Positions 1-9,038 are shown, counted from the stretch's first letter. The stretch: 17,407 nucleotides of DNA from JAIBBG01 sp040381475 (GCA_040381475.1 JBEIHH010000065.1:1-17407), one strand, 5' to 3'. The notes: generated by a model not told the origin, from the letters alone. Program-made: numbers and translations.

Positions 1-1
1 C

Positions 2-2905
2 GGTGATGCAATTGTAGTTTACAGCTCGTCATCAACAGATGGTTGCCCATACACTATTACCCGCACATGGACTGCTACCGACGAGTGCGGTAACCAGTCT
101 ACTGCCAGCCAGACAATTCTGGTTGTTGATACTACAAATCCTTACATTGTTTCTTCTCCTGCAATTCAGGTTACTGTTGAGTGTGGTACTGACGTTCCAT
201 TCACTGCACCTGTATTTGATGACAATTGTGATGAAAATCTTTCGATTACATACAATGAACTAACACCCAGCGGCGCTTGCTTGCCAGGTTTGATTCGTAC
301 TTGGATTGCAACTGATGATTGTGGTAATTCTGCTCAGTTCCAGCAATACATTTCTATTGTTGATACAACCAATCCATATTTCGATAACCTTCCGGAAAAC
401 ATCACAGTAGAATGCGATGCTGTTCCTGCGGCTGCAGAAGTAACTGCTTCTGATCTATGCGACGAAGATGTTGCAGTAAGCTTTACCCAAACGGAAACAG
501 GGGGTTGTCCATACACAATCACTCGCACATGGACAGCATGGGATGATTGTGACAACACGATTACAGGCGTTCAGGTAATTACTGTTATTGACACTCAGTA
601 TCCGCAGCTTGTGAACGTACCTGCAAACATCACGATAGAATGCGATATGCCTGCTCCGGGTTATGATGTTTTTGCAACAGACAATTGTGATCTCACTTTG
701 ATTGTTGTATTCGGTGAAGAGACTCAAATGAATGATTGCGGTTCTGTTCTGACGCGAACATGGTCTGTAACTGACGATTGTGGAAACACTACTACTCAAA
801 CTCAGGTGATCAATTTTGTGGATACTACTGATCCGATTGTAACTCAGGGAGTTCCTGCGGAGCTGACTATTGAGTGTGATGAGGACGAGCCTGTTTACAC
901 ACCAATATTTGACGATAACTGTGACGAGGATTTGGCTCTGACAGCAATAAGCGGCATTAACAATGTTTCTGATTGTGGTTATGATATCGAGCGCACCTGG
1001 TCTGCAATTGATGACTGCGGCAACAGCGTTTCGGTGTCTCAGGTAATTCACGTTCTTGATACTACTGATCCTATTCTTGTGGGTGTTCCTGCCAACACTA
1101 CTGTTGATTGCAATGCAATACCAGCGCCGGCTCAGGTAACAGCTACTGACAATTGTTCAACTCCTGCCGTTACGATGAGTCAGGTAGTTTCGGAAGGTTG
1201 TCCTTATACGATCACTCGCACCTGGACTGCTACTGATGCTTGTGGTAACACAACCTCGGCTGTTCAGATAGTTACAGTTGTTGATACTCAGAGCCCATTT
1301 GTTGTAAACAACCCTCCAATAGTTTACAATATTGAATGCGGAGACGTTCTACCACAGAATGATCCAATATTCTCAGATAATTGTGATCAGACGCTTGCAA
1401 TTGAATTTGAAGAACAAATGGTAAGTGGTGATTGTCCTGGTGGTATAATCCGCACATGGACTGCTAGCGACAATTGCGGTAATTCAGTTGAATTCCAGCA
1501 AATAATTTTCATCCAGGATACAACTGATCCGTTCGTTGTTGAAGGTGTTCCTGCTGAACTGACTTATGAATGTGACGAAGTTATTCCATCATTTACTCCG
1601 GTGTTCGATGACTCCTGCGATGATGATCTTACTTTGACAGCTGTAAGTGGTATTGTAAATCAAACTCCTTGTGGATATGATATTGAGCGTGTTTGGACTG
1701 CAGAAGATGATTGCGGAAACAGTATCTCTGTAACCCAGATTATACACGTTGTTGATACTACGGATCCAATTTTGATCGGTGTTCCTCAGGACGCTACATT
1801 CGAGTGCGGTCAGGTAATTCCTGCTCCGGCTGTTGTAACTGCTTCTGATAATTGTGATGATCAAGTGGTTGTTTTATATGCTGCTGAAGAATTTGTGCTC
1901 GATTGTGGATACTACTTGATACGCACTTGGAGAGCATATGACAACTGCGGTAATGAGGCAGTGGAAAGTCAGTTTATCTATGTAATTGACGAAACTGATC
2001 CGATTGTATCCGTTGTTCCTGCTGATATCACAATTGAATGTGACCAGCCTATTCCGGCAATCGTTGAATTCTCTGCTACTGATAACTGTGGTGATCCTGT
2101 ATTGAACGTTTCTGAATTCATCATTCCCGGCGAATGCGGATATCAGATCAAGCGTTATTACAACGCAACTGATGCATGTGGAAACATGACTTCAGTTCCG
2201 CATATTATTACTATAGTTGATACAACTGCTCCTGTGATGGTTGCTCCGGCTAATGTGACAGTGTCTTGTGACAACATACCTGCTGCTCCTGTAGTTACTG
2301 CAACAGACAACTGCGACGAAGAGATAACTGTTTTGTTCAACGAAGTATCAGAAGATGGATGTCCATATACTATAACACGCACCTGGACTGCAACTGATGA
2401 TTGCGGTAACCAAACAGTAGTTACTCAGTATGTAAGTGTTTATGATGAGGTGCTTCCGGTATTCGACGCATATCTCCCTTACGTTACTGTTGAGTGCGAT
2501 CAGGTAGATGAGTATATGCTCACTGCTACTGATAACTGCGATGCAGAAGTTGAAGTTGTCGTGATCGACGAATCTCAGGTTTCTGGTCAGTGCTACGGCA
2601 GTCTATTGCGCACTTATGAAGCAACTGACAACTGCGGCAATAGCGTAACAACATTCCAGATCATTGATATAATCGATTCTACTGATCCGGTTATATTCAA
2701 TGTGCCTGCTGATGTTACCATCTACTGTGGTGATGAGGCTCCTGTGGTTCCTGCTGATATTTACGCAACTGACAATTGCACCGTTGATCTGATCGTTTCA
2801 TTTGAGCAAACTCAGACCAACACTTTCTGTCCATTCGACATTATCCGCACATGGACTGTGATGGATGATTGTGGTAACGCAGTGAGCGCAACCCAGGTTA
2901 TTCAG
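2..2905 (+). repeat. Thirteen tandem HYR-like domain units, ~231 bp period
   Basis: The cysteine codon of the CGN motif (CDN in the third unit) falls at 86, 320, 548, 779, 1016, 1241, 1475, 1712, 1946, 2177, 2402, 2633 and 2870, giving steps of 225-237 bp, all in frame. The first unit is cut by the window edge. The units match at protein level but differ at many synonymous positions, so the array is old or under selection against recombination. Unit 3 has CDN in place of CGN, and unit 10 has KRYYNATD where most have RTWTATD. Confidence 0.92.
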
Positions 2906-3190
2906 GTTGAAGTTGAAGTTGAAGATTTCGTGAATGTGAATTCATTCCCGAACCCAGCTTCTGAAGAGTTCTCAGTGAAGTTCAGCACACCAACAGATGC
3001 TATAGTATTCGGTGCTATTTATGATGTAACTGGTCGCGAAGTTCAGCCTTTCTTCAGTGGAAAAGCCGACGGTGGCCGCCAGTACAACTGGAGCATGAAT
3101 GCCAAGGTGTTCGAAGCCGGTACTTACAATGTAAGAATGGTGGTGAATGACAGAGTTTATAACGAAAGGCTGATTATCAGCAATAAATAA
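2..3190 (+). CDS. Giant HYR-like repeat protein with type A T9SS sorting domain (5' partial)
   Basis: The reading frame is open from base 2 to the TAA at 3188-3190 (1062 residues visible), so the gene starts left of the window; a TTG at 281 is internal, since repeat sequence continues unbroken upstream of it. The visible part is 13 tandem units of 75-79 residues, each built like VPAxxTxECD...ATDNCD...C.Y.I.RTWTATDDCGN...DTTDP. This resembles the HYR (hyalin repeat) Ig-like fold in its four-cysteine bacterial form. Every complete unit keeps four cysteines, which suggests two disulfides per domain after export. The last ~85 residues (from about 2932) read NSFPNPASEEF...YDVTGREV...AGTYNVRMVVNDRVYNERLIISNK, a typical type A T9SS C-terminal sorting domain. 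Expected role: a long, stiff, secreted or cell-surface adhesin. The ligand is unknown. A hairpin terminator follows the stop. Confidence 0.93.
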   Translation, partial: GDAIVVYSSSSTDGCPYTITRTWTATDECGNQSTASQTILVVDTTNPYIVSSPAIQVTVECGTDVPFTAPVFDDNCDENLSITYNELTPSGACLPGLIRTWIATDDCGNSAQFQQYISIVDTTNPYFDNLPENITVECDAVPAAAEVTASDLCDEDVAVSFTQTETGGCPYTITRTWTAWDDCDNTITGVQVITVIDTQYPQLVNVPANITIECDMPAPGYDVFATDNCDLTLIVVFGEETQMNDCGSVLTRTWSVTDDCGNTTTQTQVINFVDTTDPIVTQGVPAELTIECDEDEPVYTPIFDDNCDEDLALTAISGINNVSDCGYDIERTWSAIDDCGNSVSVSQVIHVLDTTDPILVGVPANTTVDCNAIPAPAQVTATDNCSTPAVTMSQVVSEGCPYTITRTWTATDACGNTTSAVQIVTVVDTQSPFVVNNPPIVYNIECGDVLPQNDPIFSDNCDQTLAIEFEEQMVSGDCPGGIIRTWTASDNCGNSVEFQQIIFIQDTTDPFVVEGVPAELTYECDEVIPSFTPVFDDSCDDDLTLTAVSGIVNQTPCGYDIERVWTAEDDCGNSISVTQIIHVVDTTDPILIGVPQDATFECGQVIPAPAVVTASDNCDDQVVVLYAAEEFVLDCGYYLIRTWRAYDNCGNEAVESQFIYVIDETDPIVSVVPADITIECDQPIPAIVEFSATDNCGDPVLNVSEFIIPGECGYQIKRYYNATDACGNMTSVPHIITIVDTTAPVMVAPANVTVSCDNIPAAPVVTATDNCDEEITVLFNEVSEDGCPYTITRTWTATDDCGNQTVVTQYVSVYDEVLPVFDAYLPYVTVECDQVDEYMLTATDNCDAEVEVVVIDESQVSGQCYGSLLRTYEATDNCGNSVTTFQIIDIIDSTDPVIFNVPADVTIYCGDEAPVVPADIYATDNCTVDLIVSFEQTQTNTFCPFDIIRTWTVMDDCGNAVSATQVIQVEVEVEDFVNVNSFPNPASEEFSVKFSTPTDAIVFGAIYDVTGREVQPFFSGKADGGRQYNWSMNAKVFEAGTYNVRMVVNDRVYNERLIISNK
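2906..2923 (+). repeat. Hexanucleotide GTTGAA x3 in the linker before the sorting domain
   Basis: Three exact in-frame copies of GTTGAA encode the VEVEVED linker between the last HYR-like unit and the T9SS sorting domain. Gain or loss of a copy would change linker length by two residues without shifting the frame. Confidence 0.7.
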
Positions 3191-3214
3191 TCTGATTCAT
3201 CAGATAAAATTCAT

Positions 3215-3242
3215 GGAAGCCGCTCCTTTAGGGGCGGCTTCC
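3215..3242 (+). terminator. Hairpin terminator after the HYR-like gene
   Basis: GGAAGCCGC at 3215-3223 pairs with GCGGCTTCC at 3234-3242. The stem extends inward through one T-G and two C-G pairs to a TTTA loop at 3227-3230, making a 12-bp stem. ATTCAT/ATGAAT arms outside it (3209-3214, 3246-3251) could lengthen the stem across a three-base bulge. It begins 24 bp after the stop codon at 3190. There is no U-tract on the 3' side, so termination efficiency is uncertain. Confidence 0.75.
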
Positions 3243-3295
3243 TGCATGAATGACTTAGGCTACTTCCTCGTAAATTCGCGCTTCAATTATGAATT

Positions 3296-4666
3296 ATGGA
3301 AATAAGTGCATTAAAGGCAATCTCACCGGTCGACGGACGATACAGAAGTCAATCCGATGTGCTTTCCGGATATTTTTCGGAATATGCCCTCATAAGATAT
3401 CGAGTCTGGGTTGAGCTGGAATATTTCATTGCACTCTGTGAACTGCCTCTGCCACAGTTGAAGGATGTTGATGCTGACCAGATAAAACGAATTCGCAATA
3501 TTTATTGGGAAATTAATGATGGGGATGTGCTGCGGGTAAAGGAACTCGAAAAAACCACGAATCACGATGTTAAAGCTGTAGAATATCTGATCCGCGAAAA
3601 GTTTGAATCGTTGGGTTTGTCGAAGCATGTTGAATTCATACACTTTGGTCTGACCTCTCAGGATATCAACAATACCGCAGTTCCAGCTTCTTTCAGGGAT
3701 GCCTTAGAAGAAGTCTATATTCCTGCAATAGACAGAATTCTTGAACAACTTGTAAATATGGCCAAAGAATGGAAAGATGTGTCTATGCTCGCAAGAACCC
3801 ATGGACAGCCTGCATCACCAACACGTCTGGGCAAAGAGATATATGTGTTTGTTGATCGATTGGACGAGCAGCTTAACCAGCTGGAGCAGATTCCATATAA
3901 TGCAAAGTTTGGTGGAGCAACAGGCAATTTCAATGCGCATCATGTTGCCTATCCTGAAATTGACTGGGTTGATTTCGCCAATTCATTCCTTGCCACCAAA
4001 CTGCATTTACGCAGAAGCCGCTTTACGACGCAAATTGAGCATTACGATAATATGGCTGCGGCATTTGATGCCCTGAAGCGAACCAATACAATATTGATTG
4101 ACTTGTGCCGAGATATCTGGACCTATATCTCGATGAACTACTTCCGGCAAAAAGTGAAAGAAGGCGAGGTTGGTTCTTCTGCCATGCCGCACAAGGTTAA
4201 TCCAATAGATTTTGAGAATGCAGAAGGCAATCTGGGAATTGCCAATGCACTGCTGGAACATTTGTCGTCAAAATTACCTGTAAGCAGACTGCAGAGGGAT
4301 CTCACGGATAGCACCGTACTCAGGAATATTGGCGTCCCAATGGCGCATACGATCATCGCATTCAATTCTATCGAAAAGGGCTTGAGCAAACTTTTACTTA
4401 ATGCTGATGCTTTGAAAAGGGATCTCGATGAGAACTGGGCGGTTGTGGCCGAAGCCATTCAGACAATTCTGAGACGTGAGAATTATGATCACCCATATGA
4501 GGCTCTCAGACAACTGACAAGAGGAAAGCAGTCAATATCTCAATCAGATATTCACGCGTTTATTGACACGCTTGATGTTAAAGAGACAGTAAAAGAAGAA
4601 ATGAAAAAAATTACCCCAGCTAATTATACCGGGATGGATTTGATGGACGGTGAATTTGAGGCATGA
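3296..4666 (+). CDS. purB: Adenylosuccinate lyase
   Basis: 456 residues, the usual length for the E. coli-type enzyme. It cleaves SAICAR to AICAR plus fumarate and adenylosuccinate to AMP plus fumarate in cytoplasmic purine synthesis. Landmarks: the N-terminal ALKAISPVDGRY; TTNHDVKAVEYLIRE at 87-101; FGLTSQDINNTA at 117-128; RTHGQPASPTRLGKE around the catalytic histidine H169; and the fumarase/lyase superfamily signature GSSAMPHKVNP at 293-303, whose flexible loop carries the catalytic serine (S294 or S295). The ATG at 3296 gives the conserved MEISALKAISPVDGRY start; an ATG at 3289 is out of frame. No clear ribosome binding site precedes it, as is normal in Bacteroidota. Its TGA overlaps the ATG of the next gene by four bases, so the two are probably co-transcribed and translationally coupled. 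Confidence 0.97.
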   Translation: MEISALKAISPVDGRYRSQSDVLSGYFSEYALIRYRVWVELEYFIALCELPLPQLKDVDADQIKRIRNIYWEINDGDVLRVKELEKTTNHDVKAVEYLIREKFESLGLSKHVEFIHFGLTSQDINNTAVPASFRDALEEVYIPAIDRILEQLVNMAKEWKDVSMLARTHGQPASPTRLGKEIYVFVDRLDEQLNQLEQIPYNAKFGGATGNFNAHHVAYPEIDWVDFANSFLATKLHLRRSRFTTQIEHYDNMAAAFDALKRTNTILIDLCRDIWTYISMNYFRQKVKEGEVGSSAMPHKVNPIDFENAEGNLGIANALLEHLSSKLPVSRLQRDLTDSTVLRNIGVPMAHTIIAFNSIEKGLSKLLLNADALKRDLDENWAVVAEAIQTILRRENYDHPYEALRQLTRGKQSISQSDIHAFIDTLDVKETVKEEMKKITPANYTGMDLMDGEFEA

Positions 4667-6465
4667 AGAAATTCCGGGAAATATTTGCATTGGTGAGTGG
4701 TTACCGGAGTAGTCTCTTGTCGAATTTGTTGTTCAATATTCTGAATGCTGTATTCTCCTTGTTCACCTTTCTGGCTATTGTGCCATTTCTTTATATTCTT
4801 TTCAGGGTAGATGGAACGTCCAGAGCCAGCAGTGACTCCAATGCTCTTTGGGTTTGGGCAAGTGGCGCTCTTGACAAGTTTGTACTTGAGCATGGTCAGG
4901 CAACCGCACTTGCGCTGATGTGTGTATTTATTGTGATCATGGCTTTGCTGAAAAATCTGGTCAATTATTTGTCCCTGCTGAGCATAGCGCACATCAGAAC
5001 AGCGGTTTCACGGGACATGCGTCAAAAGCTCTATCAGAAAGTCCTGGATTTGCCCGTTTCCTTCTTTACCAACGAAAGAAAAGGTGATATCATTTCCAGA
5101 ATGACCAATGATTTGATGGAGATCGAATTCAGCGTCATTGGTGCTTTGGAGGCATTGCTTAAGTCGCCTGTCATGATTCTGCTTTCGTTGATCACGCTTA
5201 TTGTGATCAGCTGGAAACTGACGTTGTTTTCACTGATTTTTTTACCTCTCAGCGGTTTCCTGATTTCGCGCATTGCCAAAAGTCTGAAGAACGCTGCGAA
5301 GCGCGGAAAAGGTAGTCTCGGAGATTTAATTTCCATCATTGAAGAAACTTTAACGGGAAATAAAATCATCAAGGTTTTCAACGCTGAACCACAATTCAAA
5401 CAGAAGTTTGACCGGATGAATGACTATTATTTCCGGCTCATGCATAAACTATATAGAAGGGAGTATCTGAGTTCTCCAATGAGTGAATTGATTTCGCTCG
5501 TAGTGATTGCTATTTTGCTTTTTGTAGGAGGTAAAATTGTTATTAGCGGTGAAATGGGAGGGGAGATGCTCATCGGATATCTGGTGATTTTTTCTCAGAT
5601 TATCCAACCGGCACGCGCTTTTACCGATGCCATCTTTAAAGTGAATAAGGGAATTGCCTCATTGGAGAGAATCAATGAAATTTTGGATGCTCCATTAACC
5701 ATTAGAGATAGCGATCAACCGAAGGAGCTAAATGACTTCAAGTCTGAAATTGAGTTCAAGAATATTCGTTTTGGGTATTATGGTGATGAAGTGATTCGGG
5801 ACGTTTCATTCAAGATTAGAAAAGGGCAGACCGTTGCTCTGGTTGGACCAAGCGGAAGTGGAAAGAGTACGCTCGCGTCATTGTTGGCCCGGTTTTATGA
5901 CCCTATTTCCGGTGAGGTATTGATTGATGGAATCTCTTTGCGTGATTTGAAAACGGCTGACATCCGTAAATTCATGGGCTTCGTTTCTCAGGACTCCATA
6001 CTTTTCAACGATACGGTAAAGAATAACATAGCTTTGGGATCGAACGGCATCAATACGGAGCGCATTGTTCAGTGCGCTGCAATTGCAAATGCCAAGGAGT
6101 TTATCGATAAACTGGAAGGCACCTATGACTTCAATATTGGTGACGGTGGCAATAAACTGAGTGGGGGTCAAAAACAAAGATTGGCCATAGCCAGGGCACT
6201 ATTCAAAAACCCTCCTATTCTTATTCTTGACGAGGCCACTTCAGCACTCGATACGCAAAGTGAAATGTTAGTCCAGGAAGCGATTTATAAACTCATGGAG
6301 AATAGAACTTCGCTGGTGATTGCTCATAGGTTAAGCACCATAAAACGAGCTGATCAGATCATCGTTATTCAGGGTGGAAGAATAGCTGAAAGTGGCACCC
6401 ACGATGAATTGATGAACAAGGGTGGAGTTTATAAACAACTTGTGGAAATGCAGAATTTTTCCTAA
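4663..6465 (+). CDS. MsbA-like ABC exporter half-transporter (fused permease and ATPase)
   Basis: 600 residues with the type IV (exporter) ABC layout: an N-terminal membrane domain with about six hydrophobic spans (roughly 20-48, 80-108, 158-182, 185-205, 273-294, 300-320) and a C-terminal nucleotide-binding domain from about 363. All ATPase motifs are present: A-loop tyrosine Y372/Y373, Walker A GPSGSGKST at 395-403, Q-loop Q443, signature LSGGQ at 499-503, Walker B ILILDE at 519-524, D-loop SALD and switch histidine H555. It should work as a homodimer in the inner membrane. The family includes lipid A flippases and multidrug or peptide exporters; the substrate cannot be told from sequence, and no second half-transporter gene is adjacent. 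Its ATG overlaps the purB stop as ATGA, so translation is probably coupled. It ends 47 bp before the stop of a convergent gene. Confidence 0.95.
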   Translation: MKKFREIFALVSGYRSSLLSNLLFNILNAVFSLFTFLAIVPFLYILFRVDGTSRASSDSNALWVWASGALDKFVLEHGQATALALMCVFIVIMALLKNLVNYLSLLSIAHIRTAVSRDMRQKLYQKVLDLPVSFFTNERKGDIISRMTNDLMEIEFSVIGALEALLKSPVMILLSLITLIVISWKLTLFSLIFLPLSGFLISRIAKSLKNAAKRGKGSLGDLISIIEETLTGNKIIKVFNAEPQFKQKFDRMNDYYFRLMHKLYRREYLSSPMSELISLVVIAILLFVGGKIVISGEMGGEMLIGYLVIFSQIIQPARAFTDAIFKVNKGIASLERINEILDAPLTIRDSDQPKELNDFKSEIEFKNIRFGYYGDEVIRDVSFKIRKGQTVALVGPSGSGKSTLASLLARFYDPISGEVLIDGISLRDLKTADIRKFMGFVSQDSILFNDTVKNNIALGSNGINTERIVQCAAIANAKEFIDKLEGTYDFNIGDGGNKLSGGQKQRLAIARALFKNPPILILDEATSALDTQSEMLVQEAIYKLMENRTSLVIAHRLSTIKRADQIIVIQGGRIAESGTHDELMNKGGVYKQLVEMQNFS

Positions 6466-6512
6466 GGTCAATAATTCAATTTCAGTTTTACAGAGTATAA
6501 CGTTTATTTCCT

Positions 6513-9038
6513 TTAACGTATTACCAGAACTGTTCCGGTTCGTTTTGACTTGTCAAGCAACTCAAGGTTTTGTTCATTGAGCGCGTCTATTCGCCATACA
6601 TAAATTCCATCAGCAACATAGTATTCGTCTACTCCTCCGGTCCAGACAGCTTCAGGATCTTCTGTTTCAAAAACCACCGAACCCCATCTGTCAAAGATTC
6701 TGAGTTTATAGGAAGAAACACCGCTTACAATAACACGAAATTCGTCATTGAGTCCATCTCCGTCAGGGGTAAAAGCCGCCGGGGCATAAATGAAGGTACA
6801 ATCTACGCCAACCCTCACTGTGTCTGTGGCAACACAGTTGCCTATTGTTGCTGACAGAACGTATTCAGTGTCACGTCCGGGGGCGGGTATAGTTACTTCG
6901 GCTCCTTCGGCGATTATGGTATTATTCATCAGCCATGTTACTTCCCCTGTTGCAGTGCCTGAAAGTTGTATCAGGTCGGTGCAAGGACTCGCAAAGTGAG
7001 GAGGTGCGATAGCAATAGGAAATTCAGCGAAGAAAACTTCTGCAGAGTCAACAGCTACGCAAAAGTTATCTGATACCGTAGCCACATAGAGACCGGATGA
7101 AGAAACAAACAAGGTGTCTTCAGTGCTGCTGTTGTTCCAAATGATTTCTGTGTAACTACCGGATGCTGTGATTTGCACAATTTCTCCATTGCATGCTGTA
7201 TCGGCACTTGCCATTACCTCAAGCTCAAGCGGAACGTTCAGGCTAACTTCTATCTGATCCGATGTTTTCGGACATGAAGGATGAATCATTGCACTGAAGT
7301 AATAAGTTCCATCTTGCGTGGCATTCAATGTTGCCTGCGTTTCGCCCGGAACGGCCTGTCCATTATAGTACCATTGAATAGATCCGGTTGATTGTGCTTC
7401 AAGAATTGCTGATGGGCTGCATGTTGTTACGTCTTCGCCCGGTTCAATGATGGGATTTGCAACATCATTTATCACGACATTTGTTTCAGCGGAAAGCCCG
7501 GTACATCCATCTGATGTCACTTCAACAAAATAATTTCCTCCCGACTGTGGTGACAAACTATTGCCATTGGATGCAGGAATCGGCGAATTATTGAAATACC
7601 ATTGATAGCTGTCAAATGCAGTGCCCGTTGAAAGTGTGCCAATGTTGTCTGCACAAAATTCAAGGGGACCTTGCGGCGCAATCAATGGTTCAGGAATTGC
7701 CACGACACTCACTGTTACGGCATTTGAAGCGGATGAACAAGCGCCACTGATTACCTCTACAGCATAATCCCCGGAATCTGTACAGAGGTATTCAGGAGAG
7801 ATAGCTCCATTAATAGCTATTCCGTTTTGTAGCCATTGGTAACTGTCATAAGTATCAAGCAATGAAAGCAGAACAGATTCGCCTTCACAAATACTAACGG
7901 CTGATGCGGGTTCGATAACAACTGATTCAGCAGATACAACCGTCACATCAACTGGATCCGAAATGGTTTCGCAGATGCCATTTGTCAGCGTTACAGTGTA
8001 TGAGCCATCGCTCAATGGGGTCCATTCATTGCTGGTGGCACCTGGTATCGCTGATCCGTTCAGGAACCACTGAAAATTTCCGGTGCCCGTCGATGACAAG
8101 ACGGTTCCGTCATCTTCGCAGAGGACGATTGTACCGGCAGGTGAAATGACTGGAATAGCGGATGGCAGAACTTCTATGATATTCTGATAAAAGATGGTAG
8201 CTGGACCGCAGTTCGATGTTATTTGCAGTTCAACTCCATAGAATCCGGGACTGTCATAGCAAATTCCTGACGGGTTTTCAACTGTAGATGTCAAAGTTGA
8301 AGCTCCAAAAAATGTCCATTCCCAGCCTGTGGCTCCCTGACTTAAGTCCTCAAATGAAAGACATGCACCTGCACAAATTTCTCCTTCCGGATAGTCAAAG
8401 TCCACCACCACGAGCTCTGTACCGTTGACTGCGCCCGGTGTTGCAGAATTGCCGCATGTTTCTGCCCATTCGCCATCACAAAGTCGGGAGATAGAACAGT
8501 CTTCACCTGATGCAACCGGAATCGTTTCGAAGAATATTCCAGGCGCATTGAAGGTGATTTCTTGGGATGGACAGCCGGGAAGCGCCAATGACAACAGGTT
8601 CACCGGAAACTGGCCGGAGCCCCAATAGATACCATTGATCAATGCACCGGTTTCATTGACCAGAATAAGTTGCTCTCCGGTATTGGTGAGTATGCCAACC
8701 TGCGAATTTGTGTTGGTGGTGCAGTTGCAGGTTGCCCAGTTTAAATCCACAGTTGTGCCCGAATTCGAGCTGCCAATGACAAAGTATGAATTGCCCTGAA
8801 TGATGGTGCCTTGCGGGAAGGTTAAGGAAAAATCGCCATCCGTGAGCGCATAACAACTAACATCAACTGGCTCGTCACACAAATTATATATTTCGACCCA
8901 TTCAGCTGTATTCGGAACATTGTTACCATCATTGTTACCGGATGGATTCACCATGATCTCATTGAACATCAGGCATTGCGCAATGCTGAAATTCCAGAAG
9001 ACAAGAAGAAACAACGTACTGACGAATCTCTGATTCAA
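6513..9038 (-). CDS. Secreted lamin-tail/PKD/Ig-like protein with type B T9SS sorting domain
   Basis: 841 residues. A signal peptide (1-20, core STLFLLVFWNFSIA, cut before Q21) is followed by a lamin-tail-like domain (about 22-140, with LMFNEIMVNPSG and AEWVEIYNLCDEPVDVSCYALTD), a PKD-like domain (about 212-290, GWEWTFFG...GFYGVELQ) and six Ig-like units of ~70-80 residues (about 295-746, with QWFLNG, QWLQNG, QWYFNN and QWYYNG strands). The last ~92 residues (YAPAAFTPDGDGLNDEFRV...LRIFDRWGSVVF...WTGG...DGIYVWRI) are the gliding-motility-associated type B T9SS C-terminal domain. It is therefore exported across the outer membrane and probably attached or released as an adhesin. The start is a TTG at 9036-9038: the upstream in-frame stop lies only 11 codons away, no in-frame ATG would keep the signal peptide, and the first ATG comes after the cleavage site. 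A nearby ATT cannot be excluded. Confidence 0.9.
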   Translation of the reverse strand: MNQRFVSTLFLLVFWNFSIAQCLMFNEIMVNPSGNNDGNNVPNTAEWVEIYNLCDEPVDVSCYALTDGDFSLTFPQGTIIQGNSYFVIGSSNSGTTVDLNWATCNCTTNTNSQVGILTNTGEQLILVNETGALINGIYWGSGQFPVNLLSLALPGCPSQEITFNAPGIFFETIPVASGEDCSISRLCDGEWAETCGNSATPGAVNGTELVVVDFDYPEGEICAGACLSFEDLSQGATGWEWTFFGASTLTSTVENPSGICYDSPGFYGVELQITSNCGPATIFYQNIIEVLPSAIPVISPAGTIVLCEDDGTVLSSTGTGNFQWFLNGSAIPGATSNEWTPLSDGSYTVTLTNGICETISDPVDVTVVSAESVVIEPASAVSICEGESVLLSLLDTYDSYQWLQNGIAINGAISPEYLCTDSGDYAVEVISGACSSASNAVTVSVVAIPEPLIAPQGPLEFCADNIGTLSTGTAFDSYQWYFNNSPIPASNGNSLSPQSGGNYFVEVTSDGCTGLSAETNVVINDVANPIIEPGEDVTTCSPSAILEAQSTGSIQWYYNGQAVPGETQATLNATQDGTYYFSAMIHPSCPKTSDQIEVSLNVPLELEVMASADTACNGEIVQITASGSYTEIIWNNSSTEDTLFVSSSGLYVATVSDNFCVAVDSAEVFFAEFPIAIAPPHFASPCTDLIQLSGTATGEVTWLMNNTIIAEGAEVTIPAPGRDTEYVLSATIGNCVATDTVRVGVDCTFIYAPAAFTPDGDGLNDEFRVIVSGVSSYKLRIFDRWGSVVFETEDPEAVWTGGVDEYYVADGIYVWRIDALNEQNLELLDKSKRTGTVLVIR

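Noticed and set aside
39..263. Short hydrophobic reading frame on the plus strand
   Set aside because: It is an out-of-frame shadow of the HYR-like repeat coding sequence.
281..283. TTG as the start of the HYR-like protein
   Set aside because: Repeat-type sequence runs unbroken in the same frame back to base 2, so this is an internal leucine codon.
86..2870. Regularly spaced repeats that could suggest a CRISPR or satellite array
   Set aside because: The ~231-bp period is in frame, encodes conserved protein domains and has no identical short repeats.
3243..3295. Promoter for purB (TAAATTCG upstream of the start)
   Set aside because: One mismatch to the -7 consensus and no -33 element; too weak to annotate.
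6466..6512. Possible terminator between the convergent ABC exporter and lamin-tail genes
   Set aside because: Only short AACGT-containing repeats are seen; no stem of useful length forms.
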